DNA of 64,000 nt from Rivibacter sp049446155. GTDB taxonomy: Bacteria > Pseudomonadota > Gammaproteobacteria > Burkholderiales > Burkholderiaceae_C. Positions 53,828-63,076 of this stretch are shown here, in pieces. The position numbers and the translations under genes were made by a program. The notes beneath the pieces were generated by a model. That model did no database searches. It was not told the DNA's origin and was given only the letters and a program-made list of their open reading frames with translations. The stretch lies in assembly GCF_049446155.1 (NCBI RefSeq), contig NZ_JBMSEE010000005.1, positions 124,001-188,000 of the forward strand, written 5' to 3'. The stretch's first letter is position 1; the number at the start of each line of letters is the position of its first letter.

Positions 53828-54868
53828 TCAGGCCGCCCTGGCAGCGGCTCGCGCGCTGCCGGTGCCCATCAGCGAGCGCAGCAGGTCGGGCGAGATGTTG
53901 AGTTCGCCGATCTTGTCGGCGCGCTCGGCCAGGCCGCCGAAGGCCTGCGCGATCAGCTGGCCGGGCTCCATGCCCACCGACGCGAAGGCCTGGATCACCT
54001 TCGGGTCGGCCTTCTCGAGCGCTTGCATCAGCGCGCCGACGCGGTGCGCCTCGGCCTCGGCCAGCGCGCGCGTGTTCTCGGCCTGGCTGGCGACGAGCTG
54101 CTTGCGCTCGTCCTCGAGCGCAATGCTCGAACGCATGTCGGCCTGCGCAAGCCGGGCCTTCTTGTCCTGGATGCTGGCCTCGGTTTCCACCTCGGTCTCG
54201 CGGATCGTGCGCTTCTTGCGCTCGACGGCGATCTCGGTCTCCAGCTCGCTCTCGCGGATCTGGCGCTCGTTCTCCACCGCAGCGTTGCGGCGCAGGAAGA
54301 TCGCCTCGTCGGCCGACTTGAGGATGGCCTCGCGCGCCTCGGCTTCGAGCGCGCGCGCGGTCTCCGGCGTGGGGCGCACCGCCTCGATCGCCAGGCCCAG
54401 CACCTCCAGGCCCAGCGCGGCGATTTCGGGGTGCACGGCGAGCGCGCGCAGCGCCTCGGCACCGAGCTCGTCGCCCGCCTGCAGCGCCTGGCGCAGCGCG
54501 CGGCGCTTCATGCCCTGCTGGATCAGCACGCGCAGCAGGCTCAGCACGCGTTGCGGGAGTTTTTCGGGGTCTTCGGACACGTGTCCCTTGCCGCCGGCGG
54601 CGAGCGAGAAGTCGAGCATGGCCGCGGTCTTGCGCGGCTCGCTGATGCGCCAGGTGAGCTGGCCTTGCACCGTCAGCGCCTGGAAGTCCGCCGTCATGTA
54701 GGGCTCGATGAAGTCGTCGCGGCGGCTGGCCACCGGCACCGCGACCAGCGTGCTGGTAGGCGAGAAGACGAACAGCGACAAGCCTGCGCCTTCACGCACC
54801 AGCTTTCCGCCGCGGAACTGCATCAGGTAGGTGGTCGGGGGCGTCTTGATGTATCGGAAGCCGAGCAT
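53828..54868 (-). CDS. SPFH domain protein paired with NAD kinase-like gene
   Basis: 346 residues. Band-7 domain (about 15-200: TYLMQFRGGKLVREGAGLSL, MTADFQALTVQGQLTW) followed by a long charged coiled coil (about 200-290: ETEIAVERKKRTIRETEVET) and a hydrophobic end. Assembles oligomeric scaffolds. AAGGAG precedes ATG 54868. The NrtR palindrome lies 25 bases upstream, so expression is probably tied to NAD status. Confidence 0.85.
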   Translation of the reverse strand: MLGFRYIKTPPTTYLMQFRGGKLVREGAGLSLFVFSPTSTLVAVPVASRRDDFIEPYMTADFQALTVQGQLTWRISEPRKTAAMLDFSLAAGGKGHVSEDPEKLPQRVLSLLRVLIQQGMKRRALRQALQAGDELGAEALRALAVHPEIAALGLEVLGLAIEAVRPTPETARALEAEAREAILKSADEAIFLRRNAAVENERQIRESELETEIAVERKKRTIRETEVETEASIQDKKARLAQADMRSSIALEDERKQLVASQAENTRALAEAEAHRVGALMQALEKADPKVIQAFASVGMEPGQLIAQAFGGLAERADKIGELNISPDLLRSLMGTGSARAAARAA

Positions 54869-54892
54869 GGCGTTTCTCCTTGGACTTGTGCC

Positions 54893-54917
54893 ACATAGTG
54901 GCTTCAGCCCACTATGT
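54893..54917. promoter_or_regulatory. Candidate NrtR operator
   Basis: ACATAGTGG (54893-54901) and CCACTATGT (54909-54917) are perfect inverted arms, 7-base spacer, between the SPFH/NADK-like operon and nrtR. An AT-rich -10-like GATAAT follows on the plus strand. Confidence 0.75.
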
Positions 54918-54997
54918 AAGTTGGATAATAGAACTAAGATCGGCGGCGTCAAGGCCCGCGTTGCGCGGACCGCACCGAAACCGACCGAACGTGACCC

Positions 54998-55744
54998 ATG
55001 CCACGCCGCGTTCCTGAACCCGCCGGCGCCGTGCGCGCACCGCGCATCGAGCGGCCCTTGTGCACTGTTGACGTCGTCGTCTTCACCGTGCGCGACGAGC
55101 AGCTGTGCGCGCTGCTCGTGCAGCGGCCCGACGCGCCGGACGAGCCGTTCCCGCGGCGCTGGGCGCTGCCCGGCGGCTTCGTCGATCCCAAGGCCGACGC
55201 ATCGCTCGAGGCCTGCGCGCAGCGCAAGCTGGCCGAGAAGACCGGCGTCGTGCCGCCCTACCTGGAGCAGCTGGGCAGCTGGGGCGATGGCAGGCGCGAT
55301 CCGCGCGGCTGGTCGGCCACGCACGTCTACTTCACGCTGATGCCGACGACCGACGTCGTACTGACGGCCGGCGGCAACGCGGGGGAGGCGAAGTGGCTGC
55401 CGGTCGATCCGCCGTCGCGCTGGCCGGCGCTGGCCTTCGACCACCGGCGCATCCTCGAAGCGGCGGTGGAGCGCCTGCGTTCCAAGGTCGAGTACACCTC
55501 GCTCGCGGCCTATCTGCTGCCCGACGAGTTCACGCTCACCGAGCTGCAGCGCCGCTTCGAGGTCGTGCTGGGCCGTGCGATCGAGAAGAGCGCATTCCGC
55601 ACGCGGATGCTGTCGGTCGACTGGCTCGAGCCGCTCGCGGCGATGCGCACCGGCAACTTCCGCCCGGCCCAGCTGTACCGGCTGAAGGCGCCGGGCGAGC
55701 TGGTGTTCTTTCCGCGGACCTTCTATGCCAAGGACGGCCGCTGA
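54998..55744 (+). CDS. nrtR: NrtR-type Nudix transcriptional regulator
   Basis: 248 residues. N-terminal Nudix fold: RPDAPDEPFPRRWALPGGFV, then the Nudix-box region with ACAQRKLAEKTGV, where the catalytic REUXEE glutamates are largely lost, as in ADP-ribose-sensing NrtR repressors. The C-terminal winged helix LTELQRRFEVVLGRAIEKSA and RTGNFRPAQLYRL is typical. Divergent from an SPFH/NAD-kinase-like operon across a palindrome. Represses NAD-metabolism genes when ADP-ribose is low. Confidence 0.85.
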   Translation: MPRRVPEPAGAVRAPRIERPLCTVDVVVFTVRDEQLCALLVQRPDAPDEPFPRRWALPGGFVDPKADASLEACAQRKLAEKTGVVPPYLEQLGSWGDGRRDPRGWSATHVYFTLMPTTDVVLTAGGNAGEAKWLPVDPPSRWPALAFDHRRILEAAVERLRSKVEYTSLAAYLLPDEFTLTELQRRFEVVLGRAIEKSAFRTRMLSVDWLEPLAAMRTGNFRPAQLYRLKAPGELVFFPRTFYAKDGR

Positions 55745-55752
55745 GCCTCGAG

Positions 55753-57081
55753 ATGAGCATCAAGGAAGTTCTCAAGACACCGTTCGCACCGCTGCTCGTC
55801 AGCAGCCTGTTCCTCGTGCTGGCCAACATGGTCGGCTACGTCGCCGTCTCGTGGTGGATCGCGCAGCAAGGCGGCGCGGCCGATCTCGCGCGCTACGGCG
55901 TCGTGATGTCGCTGGTGTCGCTGGTGGCCGTGCCGCTGCTGTCGCCGCTGGGCGACCGCGTTGCCAAGGGTCCGCTGATCACCGCGGCGCTCGGCTGCTT
56001 CGCGGTTGCGGCGATGCTGCTGGCGTGGTGGGTCGGCACGCGCGGCTACCGGCTCGATGTCGTGCTGGCGATTCAGGCGGTGCCGATGATCGCGATGGCG
56101 GTGGTGCAGCCGGCCACGACCGGCCTGGCGGCGGAACTGGTGCCGGCCTCGAGCCTGCAGCAGGCGCTGAACCGGCAGCAAGGCGCACAGTCGATCGGCC
56201 GGCTGGCCGGGCCCGCGCTGGGCGGCGCGGTGCTGGCCGCGGCGGGCACCGCGCCGGCGCTGTGGCTGCATGCAGCGCTGCTCGTCATGGCCACGGGGCT
56301 GGCGATGCGACTGCCGCGCATCGAGCGCGCCGACGCGGCGCGCCGCTCGAGCTGGTGGTCCGAACTGCGCGCCGGCCTGAAGGCCAACTGGGGCATTCCG
56401 CTCGAGCGCGGCTGGATGGCCGCCAACTTCGTGTCGTGGATCTTCATCTTCCCGGCGCTGACGATGCTGGTGCCGCTGAAGGTGCAGTCGCTGCAGCTGT
56501 CGGCCTGGTGGCTCGGGCTGTGCGAGGCGATGCTGTCGCTCGGCGTGCTGCTGGGCGCCTTGGGCGGCGCGAACTGGCTGATCGCGCGCTTCGGCCGCTT
56601 CAACACGCGCGTGGCCTCGGCCTCCGCGCAGGGCCTGGCGCTGGCGCTGGCCGGCGTCACCGACCACCCCATCGTGCTGGTGGCCTCGTTCGCGCTCGTC
56701 GGCATCGGCAGCTCGGCGATGACGCTGGTCGGGCTGACGCACCGAACGCTGGCGCGGCCGGCGGCCTATCGCACGCGCATGTCGGCCGGATCGATCGTCA
56801 CGACGCAGGTGGCCGCGTCGCTCGGGCCCGCGCTGGCGGGCCTGGCCCTCAGCGTCTGGTCCGTCAAGTGGGTCTATCTCGCCTTCGGCGTGCTCGGCGC
56901 CGCGGCGGCGCTGTCGCTGGCCGCGGTACCGGGCTTTCGCGCCTTCATGGCGCTGAGCCACGAGGAGGTCGACGGCTGGTACGGCCGCGCGCACCCCGAG
57001 GCCTTCGGCGGGCGCGCCGGCGACGCAGCGCTCAGCGCGTCGGGCGCGTGCCCATCGCGGTCAGCACGCCCAGGCCAATGA
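55753..57081 (+). CDS. MFS transporter
   Basis: 442 residues with about 11-12 membrane helices; resembles enterobactin/EntS-like MFS exporters (SPLGDRVAKGPLITAAL, PATTGLAAELVPASSLQQAL). Starts 8 bases after nrtR, so probably in the same operon. Its 3' end overlaps the lysE-like gene on the other strand by 50 bases, and the last 35 codons are of uncertain function. Substrate unknown. Confidence 0.85.
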   Translation: MSIKEVLKTPFAPLLVSSLFLVLANMVGYVAVSWWIAQQGGAADLARYGVVMSLVSLVAVPLLSPLGDRVAKGPLITAALGCFAVAAMLLAWWVGTRGYRLDVVLAIQAVPMIAMAVVQPATTGLAAELVPASSLQQALNRQQGAQSIGRLAGPALGGAVLAAAGTAPALWLHAALLVMATGLAMRLPRIERADAARRSSWWSELRAGLKANWGIPLERGWMAANFVSWIFIFPALTMLVPLKVQSLQLSAWWLGLCEAMLSLGVLLGALGGANWLIARFGRFNTRVASASAQGLALALAGVTDHPIVLVASFALVGIGSSAMTLVGLTHRTLARPAAYRTRMSAGSIVTTQVAASLGPALAGLALSVWSVKWVYLAFGVLGAAAALSLAAVPGFRAFMALSHEEVDGWYGRAHPEAFGGRAGDAALSASGACPSRSARPGQ

Positions 57082-57673
57082 AGGACGTGCCGGCCAGCCG
57101 GTTGCCCCACACCGCGTGCCGGCTCGCGCGAGCCAGGCGCGGCGCCAGCAGGCTGGCCGTCAGCACGTAGATCAGGTCGGTGCAGCAGGCGATCGCAACG
57201 AACACGCCGCCGAGCGCGAGGGTTTGCAGCAGCGGGCTGGCGTGCGCGTCCATGAACTGCGGCAGGAAGGCGGCGAAGAACAGCGTGGTCTTGGGGTTCA
57301 GCAGCGCGACGACGAAGCCGTCGCGAAACACGCGGTGCACCGGCTGGGCGGGCACGCGCGGCGCCGCGTCGCCCACCGCCGCGGCCGGCGTGCGCCACAG
57401 GCGGATGCCGAGGTAGACCAGGTAGGCCGCGCCGGCCCATTTGACGACGGTGAAGGCGGTCGACGAGACGGCGAACAGCGCCGCCAGGCCGATCGCCGCA
57501 CCCACCGCATTGGCGAGGTTGCCGAGCGCGACGCCCAGCACCGACGCCAAGCCGCTGGCGCGGCCTTGCGCGAGCGTGCGGGCGATGATGTAGACCACCG
57601 CGGGTCCGGGCGTGAGCGCGAGCGTCAGGCTCGCGCCGATGAAGGCAAGCAGCAAGGGCGTGTCGGGCAGCAT
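57032..57673 (-). CDS. LysE/RhtB family amino-acid exporter
   Basis: 213 residues, six membrane helices. LALTPGPAVVYIIARTLAQG, GVALGNLANAVGAAIGLAAL and NPKTTLFFAAFLPQFMD are LysE/RhtB family motifs. Exports amino acids or related small molecules. Convergent with and overlapping the MFS gene. Confidence 0.9.
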   Translation of the reverse strand: MLPDTPLLLAFIGASLTLALTPGPAVVYIIARTLAQGRASGLASVLGVALGNLANAVGAAIGLAALFAVSSTAFTVVKWAGAAYLVYLGIRLWRTPAAAVGDAAPRVPAQPVHRVFRDGFVVALLNPKTTLFFAAFLPQFMDAHASPLLQTLALGGVFVAIACCTDLIYVLTASLLAPRLARASRHAVWGNRLAGTSFIGLGVLTAMGTRPTR

Positions 57674-57732
57674 CGGGACTCCTGCGGTTGCGGGGCGCGC
57701 CGGCGCAGCCTACTCCACGCGAGCTCGCTCCC

Positions 57733-60700
57733 TCAGGCCCGGGCCGCCTGCTGCATCGCCCGCAGCGCCGCGATCACGGCCTCGAGGTGGGCCTCGGCGG
57801 CCTTGAAGAGCGTGTCGACCTCGCCCGCGGCGGCATGCTCCGAGCAGGCATGTTCCAGTGCGGCGGCCGCGGCGGAGAGATCCGTCGCTCCGAGCGTCGC
57901 GGCCAGGCACTTCAGATCGTGCGCGAGGCGCTGCGCCGTCTCGTCGTCGCCCGCCGCGCGTGCTTCGGCGAAGCGTTCGCCGAAGCGCTCTTCCTGCTCG
58001 ATGAACATGCTGACGACGCGCCGATAGAGCTGCTCGTTGCCGCGCATGCCGGCCAGCGCCGCGCGGCTGTCCGTGGACGCCGCGGCCGCCTGGGGCCGGC
58101 GGATCCAGCGCGCCAGCGTCGCGAACAGCTCCTCGACGCGGATCGGCTTGGCGATGTGGTCGTTCATGCCGGCCTCGAGCACCTTCTCGCGGTCGCCCAC
58201 CATCGCGTTGGCCGTCATCGCGATCACCGGCAGGTCGCGCCATTGCGGGTGCTGGCGCAGCGCGCGCGTGGCCGCGTAGCCGTCCATCACCGGCATCTGG
58301 CAGTCCATCAGCACCAGATCGAAGGGTTCTCGCTCCAGGCATTCGAGCGCCTCGCGGCCGTTGCTGGCGATGCGCAGCGCGACGCCGGTGTCGCCGAGCA
58401 GGTCGCGCGCGAGCTCCTGGTTCACCTCGTTGTCCTCGACCAGCAGGATGCGCGCGCCGACCAGGCTGTCGCGGTGCTGGCCCAGCGCCTCGTCGTGGCG
58501 CTCGGCGCGCAGCGGCACGCGCCCCGGCAGCTTGAGCGCCGCCAGACAGCTGTCGAGCAGGGTCGAAGGCGTGACCGGCTTGGTCAGCGTCGCGGCCGCG
58601 GTGAGCCTCTCGGCGGCGAGGCGCTGCGCCACGTCCTCGCGGCTGAACGCGGTGAGCATCAGCACCGGCGGCGGCGGGTGGAGCAGGTCCATGCGGGCCA
58701 GCTGCGCCAGGCATTCGATGCCGTCGAGCACGGGCATCCTCCAGTCCAGCAGCAGCAGCTGGAACGGCCGGCCCTGCCGGTCGGCCGCCTCGATTGCGCG
58801 CAGCGCCGCGCCGCCGTGGTCGACCGCGGTCGGCAGCATCCCCAGGCTGGCCGTCATCCTGGCCAGCAGCTCGCGCGCCACCGCGTTGTCGTCGGCGATC
58901 AGCACGCGCCGCCCGCGCAGGCCGTCGCTGCGGCGCGCGTCGAACCCCGACGCCGCCTGCACGCGCAGCCCGAGGCGGGCCGTGAAGCTGAAGCGGCTGC
59001 CGCGCCCGGGCTCGCTGTCGAGCTCGATGCGCCCGCCCATCAGGCGCACCAGATGGCGGCAGATGACCAGGCCCAGCCCGGTGCCGCCGTAGCGCCGGCT
59101 GGTGGACGCGTCGGCCTGCGAGAAGGGCTGGAACAGGCGCTGCTGTTGCTCGCGCGAGATGCCGATGCCGCTGTCGCGCACCTCGAAGCGCAGCACCACG
59201 CTGGCGGCGTCGCGCTCGATCTCCTCGACCTTGACGACGATCTCGCCGCGCTCGGTGAACTTGACCGCGTTGTTGCCCAGGTTGATCAGCACCTGGCCCA
59301 GGCGCATCGGGTCGCCGCTGAGCGCGGTCGGCAGCCCCGGCGCGAGCTCGAACACCAGCTCCAGCCCCTTGTCCTCGGCCTTCATGCCGACTTGCGTGGC
59401 CAGGTTGTCGAGCACGTCGCCGAGGTCGAACGGGATGTCCTCCATGTCCAGGTGGCCGGCCTCGATCTTGGAGAGGTCGAGGATGTCGTTGATGATGCCC
59501 AGCAGCGACTCGGCCGAGCGGTGCACCTTCTGCACGTAGTTGAGCTGCTGCGCGTTGAGGCCGCTTTGCAGCGCGAGGTAGGACATGCCGAGGATGGCGT
59601 TCATCGGCGTGCGGATCTCGTGGCTCATATTGGCGAGGAACTCGCTCTTCGCGCGGTTGGACACCTCGGCCTCGAGCCGCGCCTGGCGGTCGGCCTCGGC
59701 CTGTTTGCGCTCGGTGAGGTCGACCACGAAGGCGACGCCGCGGTCCTGCGAATCGGCCAGGAACGCCGCGCCGATGAGCACCGGCACCAGGCTGCCGTCC
59801 TTGCGGATGTAGTGCTTCTCGTAGGTCTGGCAGCGGCCGGTGCGGCGCAGCTCCTCGGCCGCGATGCGGTCGGCCTCGGCGCACTCCGGCGGCGTGAGCC
59901 GCGCCCAGTTGACGACGCCGGCCTCGAGGTCCTCGCGCGTGTAGCCCACGAGGGCCAGGAAGGCGTCGTTCGCCTCGTGGATCGCGCCCGCGAGATCCCA
60001 GAAGAAGACGCCGATGATGCTGGACTCGACCAGCCGGCGCAGGCCGGCCTGGCTGGCGTGCAGCGCCTGCTGCGTCTCGTGCTGCTCGCGCGTGCGCTGC
60101 TCGATGCGCTCGCCCATCGCGTTGATGCCGCGCTGCAGCGCGCCGATCTCGTCATCCGCGGCGAGGTCGGCGATGCGCGCGCCGAAGTCGCCTTGCTCGA
60201 TGCGGTTGACACAGCCCAGCGTGGCGTCGATGCGGCGCATCAGCCAGCGCCCGAACAGGTGGACCGCGATCGCGTTCAGGCACAGCGCCGCCAGCGTGAT
60301 GCCGGCGATCGGGCGCATGAAGCGCAGCATCGCCGCGTGGAGCTCCCTGCGCGAGACGGCCACGCCGACCAGCCAGTCGATCGGGTGCAGCGTCTGGAAA
60401 ACGGCCATGCGGCGGTCGCCCTGGTAGACGTACTCCAGCGAGCCGGTCTCGCGCCGCACCATCTCGGCGACGAACTCGTTGCGCGCGCGCTCGCCCAGCG
60501 TGCGGTCGGGGTGGTAGATGACGCGCAGATCGTTCTTCTCGACGATGAACAGGCTGGCCGACGCGAAGCCTTGCTTCGCGCGCAGGTGCTCCAGCTGCGC
60601 CGCGGCCTCCTTGCTGGCCGCGACCACGCCGGAGCGGTCGAGCTGCTGGCGGATGGCTTGCGTGGCCGTCTGCAGCTCGAGGCGCATCAGGCGCTGGTGC

Positions 60701-60810
60701 GACTCGCGCTCGGCCGCCTCGATGAAGAACAGCGCCGCGGCCAGCACCGCGAGGGTCATGACCAGGATCACCGCCAGCGAGAGCAGGTTCAGCCGGGTTG
60801 CGATCCTCAC
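57733..60810 (-). CDS. Hybrid sensor histidine kinase with two receivers and an Hpt domain
   Basis: 1025 residues. Order: membrane helix (7-29), periplasmic cache-like sensor (about 35-165), second helix (about 168-190), HAMP (about 190-245), PAS (about 255-380, VESSIIGVFFWDLAG), HisKA with NMSHEIRTPMNAIL, HATPase (NAVKFTERG, DSGIGI, GTGLGLVI), receiver 1 (LLLDWRMPVLDG), receiver 2 (LMDCQMPVMDGY), Hpt (LAHDLKCLAATLGA). BarA-like architecture. The preceding gene encodes a periplasmic binding protein, probably the ligand-presenting partner. Confidence 0.93.
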   Translation of the reverse strand: MRIATRLNLLSLAVILVMTLAVLAAALFFIEAAERESHQRLMRLELQTATQAIRQQLDRSGVVAASKEAAAQLEHLRAKQGFASASLFIVEKNDLRVIYHPDRTLGERARNEFVAEMVRRETGSLEYVYQGDRRMAVFQTLHPIDWLVGVAVSRRELHAAMLRFMRPIAGITLAALCLNAIAVHLFGRWLMRRIDATLGCVNRIEQGDFGARIADLAADDEIGALQRGINAMGERIEQRTREQHETQQALHASQAGLRRLVESSIIGVFFWDLAGAIHEANDAFLALVGYTREDLEAGVVNWARLTPPECAEADRIAAEELRRTGRCQTYEKHYIRKDGSLVPVLIGAAFLADSQDRGVAFVVDLTERKQAEADRQARLEAEVSNRAKSEFLANMSHEIRTPMNAILGMSYLALQSGLNAQQLNYVQKVHRSAESLLGIINDILDLSKIEAGHLDMEDIPFDLGDVLDNLATQVGMKAEDKGLELVFELAPGLPTALSGDPMRLGQVLINLGNNAVKFTERGEIVVKVEEIERDAASVVLRFEVRDSGIGISREQQQRLFQPFSQADASTSRRYGGTGLGLVICRHLVRLMGGRIELDSEPGRGSRFSFTARLGLRVQAASGFDARRSDGLRGRRVLIADDNAVARELLARMTASLGMLPTAVDHGGAALRAIEAADRQGRPFQLLLLDWRMPVLDGIECLAQLARMDLLHPPPPVLMLTAFSREDVAQRLAAERLTAAATLTKPVTPSTLLDSCLAALKLPGRVPLRAERHDEALGQHRDSLVGARILLVEDNEVNQELARDLLGDTGVALRIASNGREALECLEREPFDLVLMDCQMPVMDGYAATRALRQHPQWRDLPVIAMTANAMVGDREKVLEAGMNDHIAKPIRVEELFATLARWIRRPQAAAASTDSRAALAGMRGNEQLYRRVVSMFIEQEERFGERFAEARAAGDDETAQRLAHDLKCLAATLGATDLSAAAAALEHACSEHAAAGEVDTLFKAAEAHLEAVIAALRAMQQAARA

Positions 60811-60858
60811 CGCCGTCTCCCTGGTGCGTGGCCGTTCGTACCTGCCGGTGCGCGCGCG

Positions 60859-61851
60859 TCAGAACCTGAACTGGTCCACGTTGTCCTTCGTGAACCGAAG
60901 GACCGGCAGCGCCACTTGCATGCTGATCGCGTCCTGGCGCGGCGTGAAGCTGCCGAGGCTGCCGGCCTTGAACGGCTGGCCGACCTTGAGCCCGCCGGCC
61001 AGCAGCTCGCGCGCGCTGTAGACCGTGAGGTAGCCGTGGTCCGGCGCGTTCCACAGCAGCACGGTCTTGACCGTGCCGTCCTTCAGGAACTCGCGCATCT
61101 GGTTGGGCGTGGAGTTGCCCACCACCGCCACCTTGCCGGCCTGGCCCGCCTCGCGCACGGCACGCGCAACGCCCGGCAGGTTGGGCGCGCCCAGCGCGAC
61201 GATGGCCTTCAGCCCCGGAATCGAGGCCAGGTAGTCCTGCGCGATGCGGTAGGCGCCTTCGGTGCTCTCGCCGGCGGGGCGCACGTCGACGATGCGCAGG
61301 CCGGGGTACTTAGCGTACATCGTGCGCTTCATCGCGTCGATCCAGCTGGTCTGGTTGGGCGCGCTGAAACTGGTGGTCACGACGGCGAGATCGCCCTTGG
61401 CGCCGATCTCCTGCGTGAGCACCTCGACGAGCTGATCGCCGAAGTCCTGGAAATCGACCAGGTTGACGAAGAACTCGCGCTGCCGGCTGTCGCCGTCCCA
61501 GCTGATGACCCGGATGCCGGCGCGCTGCGCCTTGGCGAGCACCGGCGCGATGCTCACCGGGTCGTTGGCCGCGACCGCGATCAGGTCCGGCTTGGTGGGA
61601 ATGAGGCGCTCGATCAGGTCGATCTGCTTTTCGACCTGGTCCTGGGCCGGGCCGACCCAGGTGATCGCGACGTCCGGCAGCTCCTTCGCCGCGGCATCGA
61701 TGCCGCGCTTGACGGCGTCGTAGTAGGCGATGCCGACCAGCTTGGGAATGATGACGATGCGCCAGGCGCGCTGCTGCGCCGCAGCGGGCAGGATGACCAG
61801 CGCCGGCAGCAGCGCGGCGGCCTGGACAAGCGTTCTGCGCAAGCGGTGCAT
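60859..61851 (-). CDS. Periplasmic sugar/autoinducer-type substrate-binding protein
   Basis: 330 residues. Signal peptide then the type 1 periplasmic binding fold of the LsrB/RhaS group: VIIPKLVGIAYYDAVKRGID, ITWVGPAQDQVEKQIDLIE, VISWDGDSRQREFFVNLVD, ALGAPNLPGVARAVREAG. No transporter permease or ATPase is adjacent; the next gene (48 bases on) is the hybrid kinase, so the binding protein likely serves as a sensor. GGAGCG precedes ATG 61851; GTG 61863 is an alternative. Confidence 0.88.
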   Translation of the reverse strand: MHRLRRTLVQAAALLPALVILPAAAQQRAWRIVIIPKLVGIAYYDAVKRGIDAAAKELPDVAITWVGPAQDQVEKQIDLIERLIPTKPDLIAVAANDPVSIAPVLAKAQRAGIRVISWDGDSRQREFFVNLVDFQDFGDQLVEVLTQEIGAKGDLAVVTTSFSAPNQTSWIDAMKRTMYAKYPGLRIVDVRPAGESTEGAYRIAQDYLASIPGLKAIVALGAPNLPGVARAVREAGQAGKVAVVGNSTPNQMREFLKDGTVKTVLLWNAPDHGYLTVYSARELLAGGLKVGQPFKAGSLGSFTPRQDAISMQVALPVLRFTKDNVDQFRF

Positions 61852-61988
61852 GCTTCGCTCCACGCAAGGGCCGGGCCGCGCGAGCCCCGCGGCGCCGACA
61901 TCAACCCGCCCTGAAGGGTGCTTGGTAACCCGCCGGCGATCATGCGCCGATGCGCCGGGTTGTCAACACGCGGCAGCGGGGGACGGGC

Positions 61989-62267
61989 TCAGGCGAGGTC
62001 GTACGTCGTGCGCAGGTCGTTGACGATCGCGCGGAACTCGGCCTGGCCCTGCGGCCAGTGCATGAAGCCGGTCTGGAACGCGACGATGTCCCAGTTGCGT
62101 CCGCGGACATCGCGCTCGTGGAGCCTCGGCACGGCGATGCGAAGCGTGAACGAAGGATCCTGCGCGATGGCGTCGCGCAGCATCGGCACCGCGCGCAGGC
62201 GCTGTTCGACCAGGCTGGCGAGCAGCTGCGCCTGCAGAGCTTGCTTCGCGCAGGCCGGCTGGGTCAC
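61989..62267 (-). CDS. Hypothetical protein coupled to upstream small gene
   Basis: 92 residues from GTG 62267, which overlaps the stop of the preceding gene (GTGA). Sequence MTQPACAKQALQAQLLAS then RNWDIVAFQTGFMHWPQGQAEF; mixed alpha/beta, no recognised family. Tight coupling of two short genes is compatible with a toxin-antitoxin-like or small two-subunit module, without direct evidence. Confidence 0.7.
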   Translation of the reverse strand: MTQPACAKQALQAQLLASLVEQRLRAVPMLRDAIAQDPSFTLRIAVPRLHERDVRGRNWDIVAFQTGFMHWPQGQAEFRAIVNDLRTTYDLA

Positions 62268-62488
62268 TTGAGACGCTCGACCAGCTGCTTGCAGATGTTG
62301 TCGCCGGTCGTCGTCAGACGCAGCCAGCCGCCGCACCACTCCAGCCAGTTCAGGGCCACATAGTCCTCGATGTAGCCTTCGGCGATATCGCCGGCACGAC
62401 GTCGCGCCAGCAGATCAACCGTGCCGGGAAGAGCGTCGCGCAGCGTTTCGCGGCGCAACGCGGGGGAGAGATGCAAAGCGGCTGTCAT
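62264..62488 (-). CDS. Small hypothetical protein, first of coupled pair
   Basis: 74 residues from ATG 62488 with GGAG upstream. TLRDALPGTVDLLARRRAG, DYVALNWLEWCGGWLRLTTT and DNICKQLVERLK look like a helix-turn-helix-sized fold with a winged tail, but no family could be named. Overlaps the next gene by four bases. Confidence 0.7.
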   Translation of the reverse strand: MTAALHLSPALRRETLRDALPGTVDLLARRRAGDIAEGYIEDYVALNWLEWCGGWLRLTTTGDNICKQLVERLK

Positions 62489-62581
62489 GTGGGGCTCCGG
62501 TGGCGAGAACCACGATACACCCATGCCGGGGCATACCTGTGCCGACGCGATGGACATTCGATCGGCGCTCGAGACACCTCA

Positions 62582-63076
62582 TCAGCCCGACTGGCCCGCC
62601 GGCGCCGGAGAACAGCTGCCCGAGCCGCAGCCGCTGATCGGCGCCTCGGGCAGCAGCTCGGGGCGAGCGAGCTCGCCCGAGGCGGCGTCGAAGCCGACGC
62701 TGCGCAGGTGCAGCGCCAGCGCGGCGTCCATGGTCTGCGCATGCTGCGGGAACCACTGCGCCAGCTCACCGGCCATCTGCCGGATCACGTCGAGCCGGCC
62801 CGCGCGGCCCAGTTCCAGCCCCTCGCGCATCACGCGCAGCACCACGCCGTGCTGCGTGGTGTGGCAGTTGACCGAGCTGAAGCCGGTCTCGCGCATCCAC
62901 CGGTCTTCCTGGCCGAAGTGGTGGTCGGTGTGGTCGATGAGCGCGGCCCAGGCGGCGATCAAGGTGTCGTCGGCCGCGCGCGCGACGATCGAAAGCAGGT
63001 CAACGAACTCGCGGTGCGTGTCGTCCATGGCGGGCAGTTGCAGGGCGAGCGCGTCGGTCCAGGTCAGTTCGGTCAT
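62582..63076 (-). CDS. Bacteriohemerythrin
   Basis: 164 residues. The di-iron ligands of hemerythrin are in place: DDTHREFVDLL, DHTDHHFGQEDRWM, NCHTTQHGVVLRVM and WFPQHAQTMDAALA. Binds O2 (or NO) at a non-heme diiron site. C-terminal extension GCGSGSCSP is cysteine-containing and unusual. ATG overlaps the stop of the upstream monooxygenase gene (ATGA), so oxygen binding may serve the O2-using hydroxylase. Confidence 0.92.
   Translation of the reverse strand: MTELTWTDALALQLPAMDDTHREFVDLLSIVARAADDTLIAAWAALIDHTDHHFGQEDRWMRETGFSSVNCHTTQHGVVLRVMREGLELGRAGRLDVIRQMAGELAQWFPQHAQTMDAALALHLRSVGFDAASGELARPELLPEAPISGCGSGSCSPAPAGQSG

Noticed and set aside
57688..61914. Open frame of about 1400 codons on the plus strand opposite the hybrid kinase
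   Set aside because: Composition is an Arg/Ala/Gly-rich mirror of the kinase and binding-protein genes, no domain motifs; a high-GC antisense shadow.
62264..62488. Calling the coupled small pair a toxin-antitoxin system
   Set aside because: No sequence motif of any known toxin or antitoxin family; layout alone is insufficient.
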